From the NCBI GenBank assembly GCA_938029515.1, contig CALJAQ010000103.1, positions 1 through 17,709 on the forward strand: a stretch of DNA of 17,709 bases. Direction: 5' to 3'. The stretch comes from an uncultured Nitrososphaerales archaeon (GTDB lineage Archaea; Thermoproteota; Nitrososphaeria; Nitrososphaerales; JAAOZN01). Shown here one piece after another: positions 1 through 7,135 of the stretch. Position 1 is the first letter of the stretch, and every line of letters begins with the position of its first letter. A program made the position numbers and the translations under genes. The notes under the pieces were generated by a model. It was not told the origin of the DNA, searched no databases, and was given only the letters and a program-made list of their open reading frames with translations.

Positions 1-1
1 T

Positions 2-622
2 CCAGCAGAGTATGGAGCGGATATAGTTGTAGGTGAAGGGCAGCCGCTTGGGCTACACCCCAATTATGGTGGCCCTCTTATCGGAATCTTTGCTGCGAGA
101 GGTGGTCAAAAGGTGTTCAGACAGATGCCTGGGCGTATTATCGGTGAGACTCTTTCGAAGAATGGAGAGAGGAGATGTTATACGATGGTTCTTCAGACAC
201 GTGAGCAGCATATAAGAAGGGAAGAAGCTACATCTAACATCTGCACCAATGAGGCTCTGTGTGCGGTTGCGGTATCTGCATACCTCACTATGCTTGGTAG
301 TAGTGGTTTCAGGGAGCTCGGTAGGAGGATAATGGAGAGCTCTCATTACGCTGCTAAGAGGTTGGGTGAGATAAGGGGTGTAGAATCCCCCCTCTTCACC
401 CCTTTCTTCAAAGACTTTGCTGTTAGGTTCTTAGAGGCTGACCCGTGGATGCTCTACAGAAGCCTACCGAAGTATGGGTTAGTCGGCGCACTACCTTTAG
501 GTAGATACTTCCCAGAGTTGGGCGATTCTGCTCTATTTTCTGCAACAGAGGTTCATCTAAAGGGTGACATAGACTTCCTCATCGAAGCTATAAGAAAGGA
601 GGTGGAGGGGTGTGAGGTATAG
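2..622 (+). CDS. gcvPA: Glycine dehydrogenase (decarboxylating) subunit 1, C-terminal part (5' end outside window)
   Basis: This is the alpha half of the split P-protein of the glycine cleavage system. With GcvPB it decarboxylates glycine and passes the aminomethyl group to lipoyl GcvH. The frame is open from base 2, upstream of any start codon, so only the last ~206 residues are present. Visible family features are the GEGQPLG stretch near the left edge, the Gly-rich GGPLIGIFAA segment, and the GETLSKNGERRCYTMVLQTR and REQHIRREEATSNICTNEAL blocks typical of the N-terminal half of GcvP. The stop (TAG 620-622) lies 11 nt inside gcvPB, so the subunits are translationally coupled, as expected for a 1:1 heterotetramer. 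The PLP lysine is not here but in GcvPB, as in known split P-proteins. The identification is firm; the true start cannot be seen. Confidence 0.95.
   Translation, partial: PAEYGADIVVGEGQPLGLHPNYGGPLIGIFAARGGQKVFRQMPGRIIGETLSKNGERRCYTMVLQTREQHIRREEATSNICTNEALCAVAVSAYLTMLGSSGFRELGRRIMESSHYAAKRLGEIRGVESPLFTPFFKDFAVRFLEADPWMLYRSLPKYGLVGALPLGRYFPELGDSALFSATEVHLKGDIDFLIEAIRKEVEGCEV
596..605 (+). promoter_or_regulatory. Shine-Dalgarno site for gcvPB
   Basis: The purine run AAGGAGGTGG lies inside the 3' end of gcvPA and about 6 nt before the GTG at 612. It matches the anti-SD core GGAGGTG and supports the internal, overlapping start of gcvPB. Confidence 0.75.
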
Positions 623-2081
623 GCAGGCTAGGTGGGATGAACCTCTACTAATAGAGTTAAGCGGTGAAGGCAGATGCGGCTTAACACTACCAGCAGACCA
701 AGAGTTGAGCAGAGAGGTTGGAGATGTGTTAGAGATGGTACCCAAGAGGCTTAGGCGAGCAGACATTAGGCTACCTCAAGTAGCCCAACCTCAGATCACA
801 AGGCATTACATCAGACTGTCTCAGATGAACTATTCTGTTGACTCAGGCACATACCCCCTCGGCAGCTGCACCATGAAACATAACCCAAAGATAGTTCAAA
901 GGATATTATCAAGTACAAAGCTTAGGAGGATACACCCAGAACAACCAGAAGAATACACCCAAGGCTTGATGAAGATTCTGTTTGAGTTGGGCACTATGTT
1001 GGCTGAAATAGTAGGGTTACCTAAATTCTCTCTACAGCCAGCAGCAGGAGCTCAAGGAGAGTTTACTGGCGTGCTGATGATAAAGGCGTGGCTAAAAGAT
1101 AAAGGGCAACCAGACACCAGAAACGAAATTCTGATACCGGATACCGCACATGGAACCAACCCAGCCAGCGCAGCGATGGCCGGATTCAAGGTAGTAGAGA
1201 TACCATCTACAGAAGAGGGGCTTGTAGATGTTGAGGCTGTAAAAGCAGTAGCCGGTAGAGCGACTGCGGGGATGATGATGACTGTCCCAAACACACTAGG
1301 GCTGTTTGAGAAGGACGTAAAGGAGGTCGTTAAAATAATACATGAAGTAGGTGGGTTAATGTATTATGATGGTGCAAACCTAAACGCACTAATAGGGAGA
1401 GTCAGACCTGGTGACATAGGGTTTGATATAGCGCATCTAAACCTACACAAAACCTTCGGCACACCACACGGAGGAGGGGGCCCAGGCGCAGGCCCAGTCT
1501 TCTCCACCGATGAACTCGGAGAATTCCTTCCTAGCCCTACTCTTGAGTTTGACGGCTATAGGTATAGGTGGTGCTACGATAGGCCAAAAGCTGTAGGTAG
1601 AGTAAGAAGCTACTTCGGAAACATAAGCGTTCTCCTAGGAGCATACATCTACTGCCTATTAATGGGCAGAGAGGGTTTAAGAGACGCTTCAGCGCTCGCC
1701 ACACTTGCAGCAAACTATTTGATGAATAGACTTGATAGAAGATACTTTGACCTACGCTACTTCCTTAATACTCGATGTAAACACGAGTTTGTTGCCTCAG
1801 CCAAGGCTTCAGCCTTCGATGTTGCTAAATTGCTGCTTGACTACGCTGTGCATCCCCCAACCATCTACTTTCCTATAACTATGCCTGAGGCGATGATGAT
1901 TGAGCCAACCGAGTCAGAGAGTGTAGAGGAGCTGGATTACTATGCTGAAGTATTAAATAGAGCTGCTGAAGCCGCTTTCAAGGATCCTAGAGCGGCAGCT
2001 GAGGCGCCTCATAACACAGCCACACCTAGGGTTGATGAAGTCAGAGCGTCCCATCCACGCACATTAAAAGTTAGATGGTGA
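612..2081 (+). CDS. gcvPB: Glycine dehydrogenase (decarboxylating) subunit 2, PLP-binding
   Basis: This is the beta, PLP-carrying half of glycine decarboxylase (489 aa, normal for archaeal and Gram-positive GcvPB). The Schiff-base lysine is K280 in the HLNLHKTFGTPHGGGGPGAG block. Upstream are SYPLGSCTMK-like (here TYPLGSCTMKHNPKI), QPAAGAQGEFTG, and DTAHGTNPASAAMAG, all diagnostic for the family. The GTG start at 612 is supported by a strong Shine-Dalgarno (AAGGAGGTGG, 596-605) about 6 nt upstream and by coupling to gcvPA, whose stop it overlaps. Conservation runs to the C-terminus (YFPITMPEAMMIEPTESES), so the gene looks intact. No gcvH, gcvT or lpd is in the window; they must lie elsewhere or left of it. 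Function and start are very secure. Confidence 0.97.
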   Translation: MRYRQARWDEPLLIELSGEGRCGLTLPADQELSREVGDVLEMVPKRLRRADIRLPQVAQPQITRHYIRLSQMNYSVDSGTYPLGSCTMKHNPKIVQRILSSTKLRRIHPEQPEEYTQGLMKILFELGTMLAEIVGLPKFSLQPAAGAQGEFTGVLMIKAWLKDKGQPDTRNEILIPDTAHGTNPASAAMAGFKVVEIPSTEEGLVDVEAVKAVAGRATAGMMMTVPNTLGLFEKDVKEVVKIIHEVGGLMYYDGANLNALIGRVRPGDIGFDIAHLNLHKTFGTPHGGGGPGAGPVFSTDELGEFLPSPTLEFDGYRYRWCYDRPKAVGRVRSYFGNISVLLGAYIYCLLMGREGLRDASALATLAANYLMNRLDRRYFDLRYFLNTRCKHEFVASAKASAFDVAKLLLDYAVHPPTIYFPITMPEAMMIEPTESESVEELDYYAEVLNRAAEAAFKDPRAAAEAPHNTATPRVDEVRASHPRTLKVRW

Positions 2082-2119
2082 AGTTAGAGTTAAATAAAGT
2101 CGTATGCGAGTGATCTAAC

Positions 2120-2410
2120 GTGGATAAACTCATCAAAGACTTGGCTGAACATATTCAGAAGGTTAAAGACCCTGAGACAGATCGTCTTCTATCTGAATCT
2201 AATATAATTCTAGATATTCTGCGTGTAGACGATGGGACAGTTCGCGTTGTTTATTCACCTGTATCTCCAGCAAGCCCTGTTGCTGTTGATCTGGGTAGAA
2301 GGATTCTTAAAGCAGCTTCTGACGCTGCACCAAACTGCAGGGTTCAAGTAGTCTGCAGAGGTCATCTATTAGACGATCTCGTAAACAGGCTTCTTAACCA
2401 AAGCCCTTAA
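2120..2410 (+). CDS. MIP18/DUF59-like small protein, conserved Cys missing
   Basis: A 96-aa protein resembling the MIP18/DUF59 (PaaD/SufT-like) fold used in iron-sulfur protein maturation. It shows the N-terminal helix followed by KDPET, then a strand with VDDGTVRVVYSPVSPASPVAVDLG, then an amphipathic C-terminal half. In typical members the central motif is TxPGCPxA with a reactive Cys; here that position reads SPASPVAV, so the Cys is replaced by Ser. Cysteines occur only later, at NCRVQVVC. The start is GTG at 2120, 38 nt after gcvPB. It may be co-transcribed with gcvPB upstream. Family assignment rests on motif spacing and is moderate. Loss of the Cys means a standard Fe-S carrier role should not be assumed. 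Confidence 0.6.
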   Translation: MDKLIKDLAEHIQKVKDPETDRLLSESNIILDILRVDDGTVRVVYSPVSPASPVAVDLGRRILKAASDAAPNCRVQVVCRGHLLDDLVNRLLNQSP

Positions 2411-2451
2411 CCTAAATCTTTTATTGCAGCAAACCTATAGCTTTAGCTGAA

Positions 2452-2757
2452 ATGAGCGGAGAACAGAAGATCACAGTAGCCACAAAATACTTTGCAGCCG
2501 TAAGAGAGATTACTGGTAAGAGGGAAGAGGCTTTTGACTTCGAAGGAGAAGTGGATGGGAAGAAGTTTTTACACGCATTACTCTCACGCTATGGGGAAGA
2601 GTTGAGAGACTTCCTACTTGACCAAAAGGGTGATTTAAGGGATGGCCTTGTTATGCTAGTTAACGGAAACGCTGTAGACACATCAGATTTATCTTCTTTA
2701 AGGCTGAAAAACGGAGACTTGGTTGTGATCCTACCACCGATAGGCGGCGGACTGTGA
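2452..2757 (+). CDS. MoaD/ThiS/SAMP-type beta-grasp sulfur-carrier-like protein
   Basis: A 101-aa ubiquitin-like beta-grasp protein. It matches the long archaeal MoaD form: a first strand ITVATKYFAAVREITGKREE, then a central helix, VNGNAVD, LKNGDLVVILPPIGGG. Carriers of this fold are adenylated at a C-terminal Gly-Gly and then carry sulfur as a thiocarboxylate, or are conjugated to proteins (SAMPs). Here residues 98-100 are GGG but a Leu follows at 101, so the Gly-Gly is not exposed unless trimmed. A TATA-like run (CTTTTATT, about 2417-2424) lies ~30 nt before the ATG, suggesting its own near-leaderless promoter. The stop overlaps the GTG start of the methylthiotransferase, pointing to coupled translation and perhaps a sulfur-transfer link (inference). 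Confidence 0.85.
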   Translation: MSGEQKITVATKYFAAVREITGKREEAFDFEGEVDGKKFLHALLSRYGEELRDFLLDQKGDLRDGLVMLVNGNAVDTSDLSSLRLKNGDLVVILPPIGGGL

Positions 2758-4046
2758 ATCTACAGAAAGTTGAAGCCAAGGTACATATAGAGGCTTATGG
2801 TTGCAGCGCAAACCTCGCTGACGCGGAGATCATAGCGGGGCTGCTAAAGAATTCAGGCTTTACAATAGCCAAAACAGCTTCAGAAGCCGATCTAAACATC
2901 ATAGTATCTTGCACTGTAAAGGGTGCAACACACCAAAGAATGGTTACAAGGATAAAGGTGTTAACATCTTTAGGTAAACCTATGATAGTAGCTGGATGTA
3001 TGCCTAAAACGTCTAAAGACACAATACTTAGACTTAACCCGAGAGCGTCTCTAATCGGCCCTAACTCAGTTAACGAGATCACATCAGTGGCTGAGAGAGC
3101 AGTGAGAGGAGAGAGGGCTGAAGAGCTAAATGACACATACAACAAGCTTCTACAACCTAGGCTGCTCAGAAACCCTGTTGTTGGGATTGTGCAGATCGCC
3201 TCAGGCTGCCTTTCATCCTGCTCATTCTGCCAAGTTAAGATGGCTAGGGGTAGTCTTAAGAGCTTTGACGAATCTCTTATCTTAGATGAGATCCGTAGGC
3301 TTATTAGATGCGGTTGCAGAGAGATTTGGCTTACATCTCAAGATAATGGTTGCTATGGTAGAGATAGGGGTGGTTCTATTGCTGATCTCCTCGATAAGAT
3401 CTCTAAAATTGAGGGAGAGTTCAGAGTTAGGGTTGGTATGATGAACCCTACCCACATAATTGGGGACATAAGTAGGATAGTTGATGCGCTTAAAGATGTT
3501 AAGTTCTTTAAATTTCTACACATACCTGTACAGAGCGGATGCAACGACGTTCTAGTAGATATGAGGCGTGGATACACCAGAGAGGATTTTCTAGAAATAG
3601 TTAAAGAAGCTAGGAAAAAGATACCCCCGCTCACTTTGAGCACAGACATAATTGTAGGCTACCCGACTGAGAGGGAGGAATGCTTCAAAGAGACCCTGTC
3701 TCTCATCGAGGAAGTGAAGCCAGATGTGGTGAACATTTCACGCTTCAGCCCTAGACCAGGCACGAAAGCAGCCCTACTACCCCAGCAACCATATGAGGTT
3801 GTCAAGCAGCGATCAACCACCATACACCGCGTAGTAAAAGCGGTCTGCCTAGAGAGGAATAAGAGCTGGCTTGGTTGGAGAGGAGAAGCACTCGTAGATG
3901 AGGAAGTTAAAGACGCTAAGATAGCTAGGAACTTTGCGTATAAGCCTATTCTAGTTAACGATGATGTTAAGTTGGGTTCTTATCTCCGAGTTGAAGTAAA
4001 CGGGGCCTCCGCAGCCTGCCTTCGAGGCTCTGTCAAAAATAGGTGA
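2754..4046 (+). CDS. MiaB-like tRNA methylthiotransferase (e-MtaB/CDKAL1 type)
   Basis: A 430-aa radical SAM methylthiotransferase. The e-type members add a 2-methylthio group to t6A37 of tRNA using two [4Fe-4S] clusters. Domains in order: the UPF0004 N-terminal domain with cluster ligands C17 (EAYGCSAN), C53 (VSCTVKGATHQRM) and C82 (VAGCMPK); the radical SAM core with C152, C156 and C159 (ASGCLSSCSFCQVKMARG); IPVQSGCNDVL and STDIIVGYPTE strands; a C-terminal TRAM-like region (about 370-425) for RNA binding. All six cluster Cys are present, so it should be active. The GTG start at 2754 overlaps the TGA of the MoaD-like gene (coupled). The archaeal setting and sequence style favour the e-MtaB subgroup over bacterial MiaB. 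It is followed by a hairpin at 4049-4066. Confidence 0.93.
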   Translation: MNLQKVEAKVHIEAYGCSANLADAEIIAGLLKNSGFTIAKTASEADLNIIVSCTVKGATHQRMVTRIKVLTSLGKPMIVAGCMPKTSKDTILRLNPRASLIGPNSVNEITSVAERAVRGERAEELNDTYNKLLQPRLLRNPVVGIVQIASGCLSSCSFCQVKMARGSLKSFDESLILDEIRRLIRCGCREIWLTSQDNGCYGRDRGGSIADLLDKISKIEGEFRVRVGMMNPTHIIGDISRIVDALKDVKFFKFLHIPVQSGCNDVLVDMRRGYTREDFLEIVKEARKKIPPLTLSTDIIVGYPTEREECFKETLSLIEEVKPDVVNISRFSPRPGTKAALLPQQPYEVVKQRSTTIHRVVKAVCLERNKSWLGWRGEALVDEEVKDAKIARNFAYKPILVNDDVKLGSYLRVEVNGASAACLRGSVKNR

Positions 4047-4048
4047 CA

Positions 4049-4066
4049 AGGGGGTCTAAACCTCTT
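4049..4066 (+). terminator. Hairpin after the methylthiotransferase gene
   Basis: AGGGGGT / loop CTAA / ACCTCTT can form a seven-pair stem with two G-U wobbles, starting 3 nt after the TGA of the upstream gene. The core GGGGTCTAAACC is the same word found after the metalloprotease gene at 14683. No strong T-run follows, so termination here is less clear than at 14682. Confidence 0.4.
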
Positions 4067-4078
4067 AAAGAGAAGACG

Positions 4079-4100
4079 GTTAAAGGTAGGTTAAATAATA
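4079..4100 (+). promoter_or_regulatory. AT-rich TATA-like region upstream of the FtsZ-like gene
   Basis: Two TATA-like runs (TTAAAG near 4081 and TTAAATAATA at 4091-4100), separated by a purine-rich AGGTAGG, lie 16-37 nt upstream of the TTG at 4116. This spacing fits a leaderless or near-leaderless archaeal transcript and fits the lack of a Shine-Dalgarno there. Which run is used cannot be told. Confidence 0.4.
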
Positions 4101-4115
4101 CTCTACGATCAAGAC

Positions 4116-5171
4116 TTGGGTAAAGAATATACTCTGACCCTAAAGCACTTTATCTCAGAAGATGATTCTAATAAGATAATTGGGGTTGGTGTAGGAAGCG
4201 CAGGCTGCAGAATAGCGTCAAAGATCAGCAGGTTCAAAACAGGCATACACAATTTCTATTACTTGAGCTGCGATGAGAAGGACTTAACCGGCTTAAACAA
4301 AAATGAAGCGATCTACATACCGCCGCTCACATCGACTAAAAGAGAGCCGGCTCTAGCAAGAGGGGCAGGATTAAAACACAAAGACAAGATAAGTGGAATA
4401 CTTAAAGACTCAAAGGTCACATTTATCATAGCTGGCTTAGGAGGAGCTATAGGCTCAGGCTTAGCACCCTTAGTGGCTGAAGTAGCTAAAGAGAATAATT
4501 CATTGGTGTTTGGAGTAGCTGTTGTGCCGTCAAACTATGAGCATAGCAAGCTCTTCTACTCCTCTGTCTACTTACGCCGCTTTCGCAGATCTTGCGACTA
4601 CATCATAGTCATCGATAACGACGACTTTATGCAGAGGATGAGTGATAAACCTATCCTCGAAGTATATGAAGAGATAAATGAGCGCATAGCCTTCGCATTA
4701 TCTAGGATACTGGGAGCCTTCGAGAAAGAAGATTACTACCTTAGCTTAGATAAGGTTATCTCAAGCTCTATTAAAGATAGGTTCACGCTGCTTACCGTAA
4801 GTGATAGAGCGAATATGATAGATGCTGTTAGCGATGCGGTTGCATCCATATATAGGAAGGTGAATCCAGCTGAAACTGAATCTGCTTTACTTCATCTAAG
4901 CGGCTCAAAGAATCTTTTGGCTGGTGAAGTGGAGGATTCGGTGAAGCACATATCTACACTACTTGGGGACGGCTCAGTTAAAGTTGAATACGGCTTCAGC
5001 GTAAACGGCTACACCAAAATCACATCCATAGTATTGGCATCAGGCTTCAAAACGGTAAGACACGAGAGCTACGATGTGTTGGAGAGCGTCTTAGGGTCTG
5101 AACGAGAGATAGACTCTGCACCGGAGTGTGCAGTCGACATACCTTTAACTAACATCATTCAAATAGAATAG
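4116..5171 (+). CDS. Divergent FtsZ/tubulin-superfamily protein with altered GTPase motifs
   Basis: A 351-aa FtsZ-like protein. The N-terminal nucleotide-binding domain shows a T1-like loop, GVGVGSAGC (23-31), and the tubulin signature region AGLGGAIGSG (106-115), where canonical FtsZ has GGGTGTG. The T7 loop region reads LSLDKVISS (209-217) where FtsZ has NxDFAD. The middle Asp (212) is kept, but the Asn is Ser and the last Asp is Ile. A tubulin-like C-terminal domain (about 225-345) follows, with no obvious FtsZ tail peptide. Length is slightly short for FtsZ. GTP binding is plausible; polymer-activated hydrolysis is doubtful. The TTG at 4116 is the only reasonable start: the frame closes at TAA 4092 and there is no ATG or GTG nearby. 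It could be a non-division cytoskeletal relative, as proposed for thaumarchaeal FtsZ-like proteins. Confidence 0.8.
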   Translation: MGKEYTLTLKHFISEDDSNKIIGVGVGSAGCRIASKISRFKTGIHNFYYLSCDEKDLTGLNKNEAIYIPPLTSTKREPALARGAGLKHKDKISGILKDSKVTFIIAGLGGAIGSGLAPLVAEVAKENNSLVFGVAVVPSNYEHSKLFYSSVYLRRFRRSCDYIIVIDNDDFMQRMSDKPILEVYEEINERIAFALSRILGAFEKEDYYLSLDKVISSSIKDRFTLLTVSDRANMIDAVSDAVASIYRKVNPAETESALLHLSGSKNLLAGEVEDSVKHISTLLGDGSVKVEYGFSVNGYTKITSIVLASGFKTVRHESYDVLESVLGSEREIDSAPECAVDIPLTNIIQIE

Positions 5172-5265
5172 GGGTCACTTCTAGAACCGATGCAGATAGA
5201 CACACAATACCGGCTTAAAGAACCACTTATTTCCCTCACATAACATCTTTAAACAGTGTAGTATT

Positions 5266-5754
5266 GTGAAGAGGGCAGATTATCTTGAAGACGACGATCT
5301 TTTAAGCGGTTTAAAAAATGTGTTGAAGAAAACTTGTGTTAATCAGTTGTCTATGATAAGATAGATTGGGGTGCATTTGTAGACCGCTCTTTAAGCTTAG
5401 AAGAAGCTGATGGAAGAAGGAATCTTGCCGTCAATTCTGATAGATGCAGATCAGCTAGGTGAAATGATGGTTAAGAAGATCGTCTTTATTTAAACCGCTA
5501 ATGGAGAAGATAAGGAGCGGTGAACCTATCGGAGCAAACCTAGAAAAGGGTTGCACTACGTGGTTTCGAACGGATTAAAAGGCGAGGTGCCTAAAATCTT
5601 CATAGATTTTATAGAAGCTGCGGCTTTGATGCAAATAAGTGATAGAGATGCGCAGCTTGCTAATGTAGAAACGGCTAAGGAACTTAAACCTATTAGCCAG
5701 ATGGTAAGTAAAGACGTTAAGATCTACAGAAATTGTTTAAAGCAGATAGATTAA
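5266..5754 (+). pseudogene. Decayed coding region of unknown family
   Basis: No intact gene lies between the FtsZ-like gene and eL31, but several protein-like fragments point the same way. One frame holds a 32-residue piece from GTG 5266 to TAG 5364 (VKRADYLEDDDLLSGL...). The same frame later reads MEEGILPSILIDADQLGEMM... from 5410 to TAA 5491-5493. A second frame reads MEKIRSGEPIGANLEKG from 5501. The first frame resumes at TTG 5551 with a 67-residue open stretch (HYVVSNGLKGEVPKIFIDF...) ending at 5754. Shifts and stops between pieces that look like ordinary coding sequence suggest one broken gene. I do not recognise the family. The 67-aa piece could alternatively be a small real gene. The last 4 nt overlap the convergent eL31 gene. 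Confidence 0.45.
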
Positions 5755-6023
5755 CGTTCAGAGGGTAAAGAAACGGTGACGACTCCTTCTTTATCCTTCA
5801 CCATCTTGACTGTAAGTTTACGAGGCGGCGATTCTATTCCCCTCATCCAGATAAGGCGATTTACCGCCTCCTCTATCTTAACTTCGCTCGCCCTCATATG
5901 CTTATACGCAAACTCTTTAACCAAGTTAACCGCCCTCACTGCTCTTCTCCACCTTGGTGTGATAAGTATCTTCTTTAAGTTTATAGTGTATATCCTCTCC
6001 AGCTCGACATCTTCTGCACTCAT
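5751..6023 (-). CDS. rpl31e: Large-subunit ribosomal protein eL31
   Basis: A 90-aa protein of the eL31 family, which lines the exit of the peptide tunnel on the 50S subunit. Recognisable features are ERIYTINLKKILITPRWRRA, the AVNLVKEFAYKHM helix, VNRLIWMRGIESPPRKLTV, and a C-terminal strand with VVTVSLP. Length is normal for archaea. It is the last gene of the minus-strand run eS19-PDCD5-eL39-eL31, 9 nt after eL39. In many archaea this cluster continues with aIF6 and eL20/LX; here it stops, and the next minus-strand space is occupied by plus-strand decayed sequence. Confidence 0.97.
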   Translation of the reverse strand: MSAEDVELERIYTINLKKILITPRWRRAVRAVNLVKEFAYKHMRASEVKIEEAVNRLIWMRGIESPPRKLTVKMVKDKEGVVTVSLPSER

Positions 6024-6032
6024 CTTAGCTCA

Positions 6033-6191
6033 CTACCCAATCTTTAGCTTGGTTCTACGCCAGTTTCTTCTACCTGGATGTGTCCTTACCCTTCTCTTAG
6101 TTTTGATTATGACCCAAGTCGGCACAGCATAGTTCTCTTTGATCTTCGAGATTAGCCGAATCTTCAGACCAGAGGGCTTGTTCCTAGCCAT
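6033..6191 (-). CDS. rpl39e: Large-subunit ribosomal protein eL39
   Basis: A small, very basic 52-aa protein: it starts [20 protein letters not shown], contains [14 protein letters not shown], and ends [12 protein letters not shown]. This is the standard eL39 pattern, including the WRRTKL C-terminus, and the protein sits in the ribosomal exit tunnel wall. Its ATG (6191-6189) overlaps the TAA of the PDCD5 gene by one base, so translation is probably coupled. eL31 follows after 9 nt. It is easily missed because of its length. Confidence 0.96.
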   Translation of the reverse strand: MARNKPSGLKIRLISKIKENYAVPTWVIIKTKRRVRTHPGRRNWRRTKLKIG

Positions 6192-6463
6192 TACGCCCAC
6201 CTTATCTTGAACTCCTTCTTAGGCTGCTGTAAGCTAGCTAACACTTGCTTTAACTCTTCGTCAGTGACTTGATGTTTCAACTTACCTGCTGAAGCAAGTT
6301 GTATGAAGCGGTCTTCTACGAACTTAGCGAGCTCAGGCTTAACCATCTTTATATTCGAGAGTCTCTCACGTGCTTGTGGGCTGAAGATTATTCTGAGTAC
6401 AGATTCTCGGGCAATCCTTTGCTGCTCTTCACGCATCTGTCGATCTTGTGCTTCATAAGCCAT
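6191..6463 (-). CDS. PDCD5/TFAR19-family DNA-binding protein
   Basis: An archaeal PDCD5 homologue (about 90 aa), a small helical bundle protein with reported nucleic-acid binding and unclear precise role, usually encoded beside eS19 and eL39. Evidence is the basic N-terminal helix ([20 protein letters not shown]), [40 protein letters not shown], and the C-terminal KKEFKIRWA. Two starts are possible. The ATG at 6463 is 10 nt from a GGAGG at 6474-6478, whereas the upstream GTG at 6472 is almost touching that site, so the ATG is preferred. The GGAGG overlaps the eS19 stop, giving tight coupling in the operon. Confidence 0.93.
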   Translation of the reverse strand: MAYEAQDRQMREEQQRIARESVLRIIFSPQARERLSNIKMVKPELAKFVEDRFIQLASAGKLKHQVTDEELKQVLASLQQPKKEFKIRWA

Positions 6464-6477
6464 AGCAGACACGCCTC

Positions 6478-6933
6478 CTAACCATACTTAGCCAGCTCAG
6501 GATTTGATTTAACCAGCTCCTTAAATACTTCACCGCTAAGCTTATCGAGTAAACTTCTCCCCTTATTTGTCAACACCCTACCTTTCTTACCATCTTTAAC
6601 AACCAATCCTGCAGCTTCGAGCTGCTTTAGAATGTTTCTAATGTTAGAGCCACCTCCATCCCTATGGTGAGCAAGCGAATAACCTACACGCTTTCTACCA
6701 CCATACATAGGCTCAAGATCAGCCAACCCAAGTGGGCCACGTAGGTAGAGTTTCCTAAGTATAGAAGCGGCTCTCATATACCACCACTCCCTTTCTGCGG
6801 GTGGACGCTCAGCGTGTGAGCCTGTCTTAACCATATATGACCACATTGGTGGAGCGACTTGAGGGAGGCGTCTAAGGTATTCAGAAAGCCTCTTTATCAG
6901 CATATCCTGTGGCACATCGTAGACAGTAGGCAT
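6478..6933 (-). CDS. rps19e: Small-subunit ribosomal protein eS19
   Basis: A 151-aa eS19 protein of the 30S head, needed in eukaryotes for late small-subunit maturation. Family blocks visible are VYDVPQDMLIKRLSEYL, PPMWSYMVKTGSHAERPP, REWWYMRAASILRKLYLRGP, the YGGRKRVGYSLAHHRDGGGSN winged-helix part, and LKQLEAAGLVV with KGRVLTNKG. It is the first gene of the minus-strand translation operon; a TATA-like box lies about 40 nt upstream (6969-6977). The ATG at 6933 gives the conserved N-terminus, so the start is secure. Confidence 0.97.
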   Translation of the reverse strand: MPTVYDVPQDMLIKRLSEYLRRLPQVAPPMWSYMVKTGSHAERPPAEREWWYMRAASILRKLYLRGPLGLADLEPMYGGRKRVGYSLAHHRDGGGSNIRNILKQLEAAGLVVKDGKKGRVLTNKGRSLLDKLSGEVFKELVKSNPELAKYG

Positions 6934-6967
6934 CTTTATCAGCTTAACCTAACCCAACCTATAAGCC

Positions 6968-6978
6968 CTATATATTTC
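6968..6978 (-). promoter_or_regulatory. TATA-like box for the eS19-eL31 operon
   Basis: On the minus strand the run AAATATATAGG is a good archaeal TATA match. Its centre is about 40 nt from the eS19 ATG, predicting a short leader of roughly 10-15 nt. The rest of the 202-nt gap between eS19 and rpp21 (6934-7135) shows nothing else I recognise. Confidence 0.5.
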
Positions 6979-7135
6979 TACTCCATCTTGCGTTAAAATA
7001 AGCTCACCTCTTTAGATGGCTTCCTAGGCTCAAGTCTCCTAAGAGAGTTATCAATCTAACCTATTGGGAAACACACCTTAAGGATTGTTCAATCAATGGG
7101 GTAAGACCCATATAGTAGAAACTAAAAGATATCGT

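Noticed and set aside
53..346. Minus-strand 97-aa frame over the gcvPA end
   Set aside because: Antisense to a strongly conserved glycine dehydrogenase segment.
5776..6132. Plus-strand 118-aa open frame with hydrophobic stretches
   Set aside because: It is antisense to the clearly conserved eL31 and eL39 genes; the hydrophobic look comes from reading basic ribosomal genes backwards.
6934..7135. Possible tRNA or box C/D RNA in the eS19-rpp21 gap
   Set aside because: No cloverleaf, T-loop GTTCRA-type pattern or paired C and D boxes could be built on either strand.
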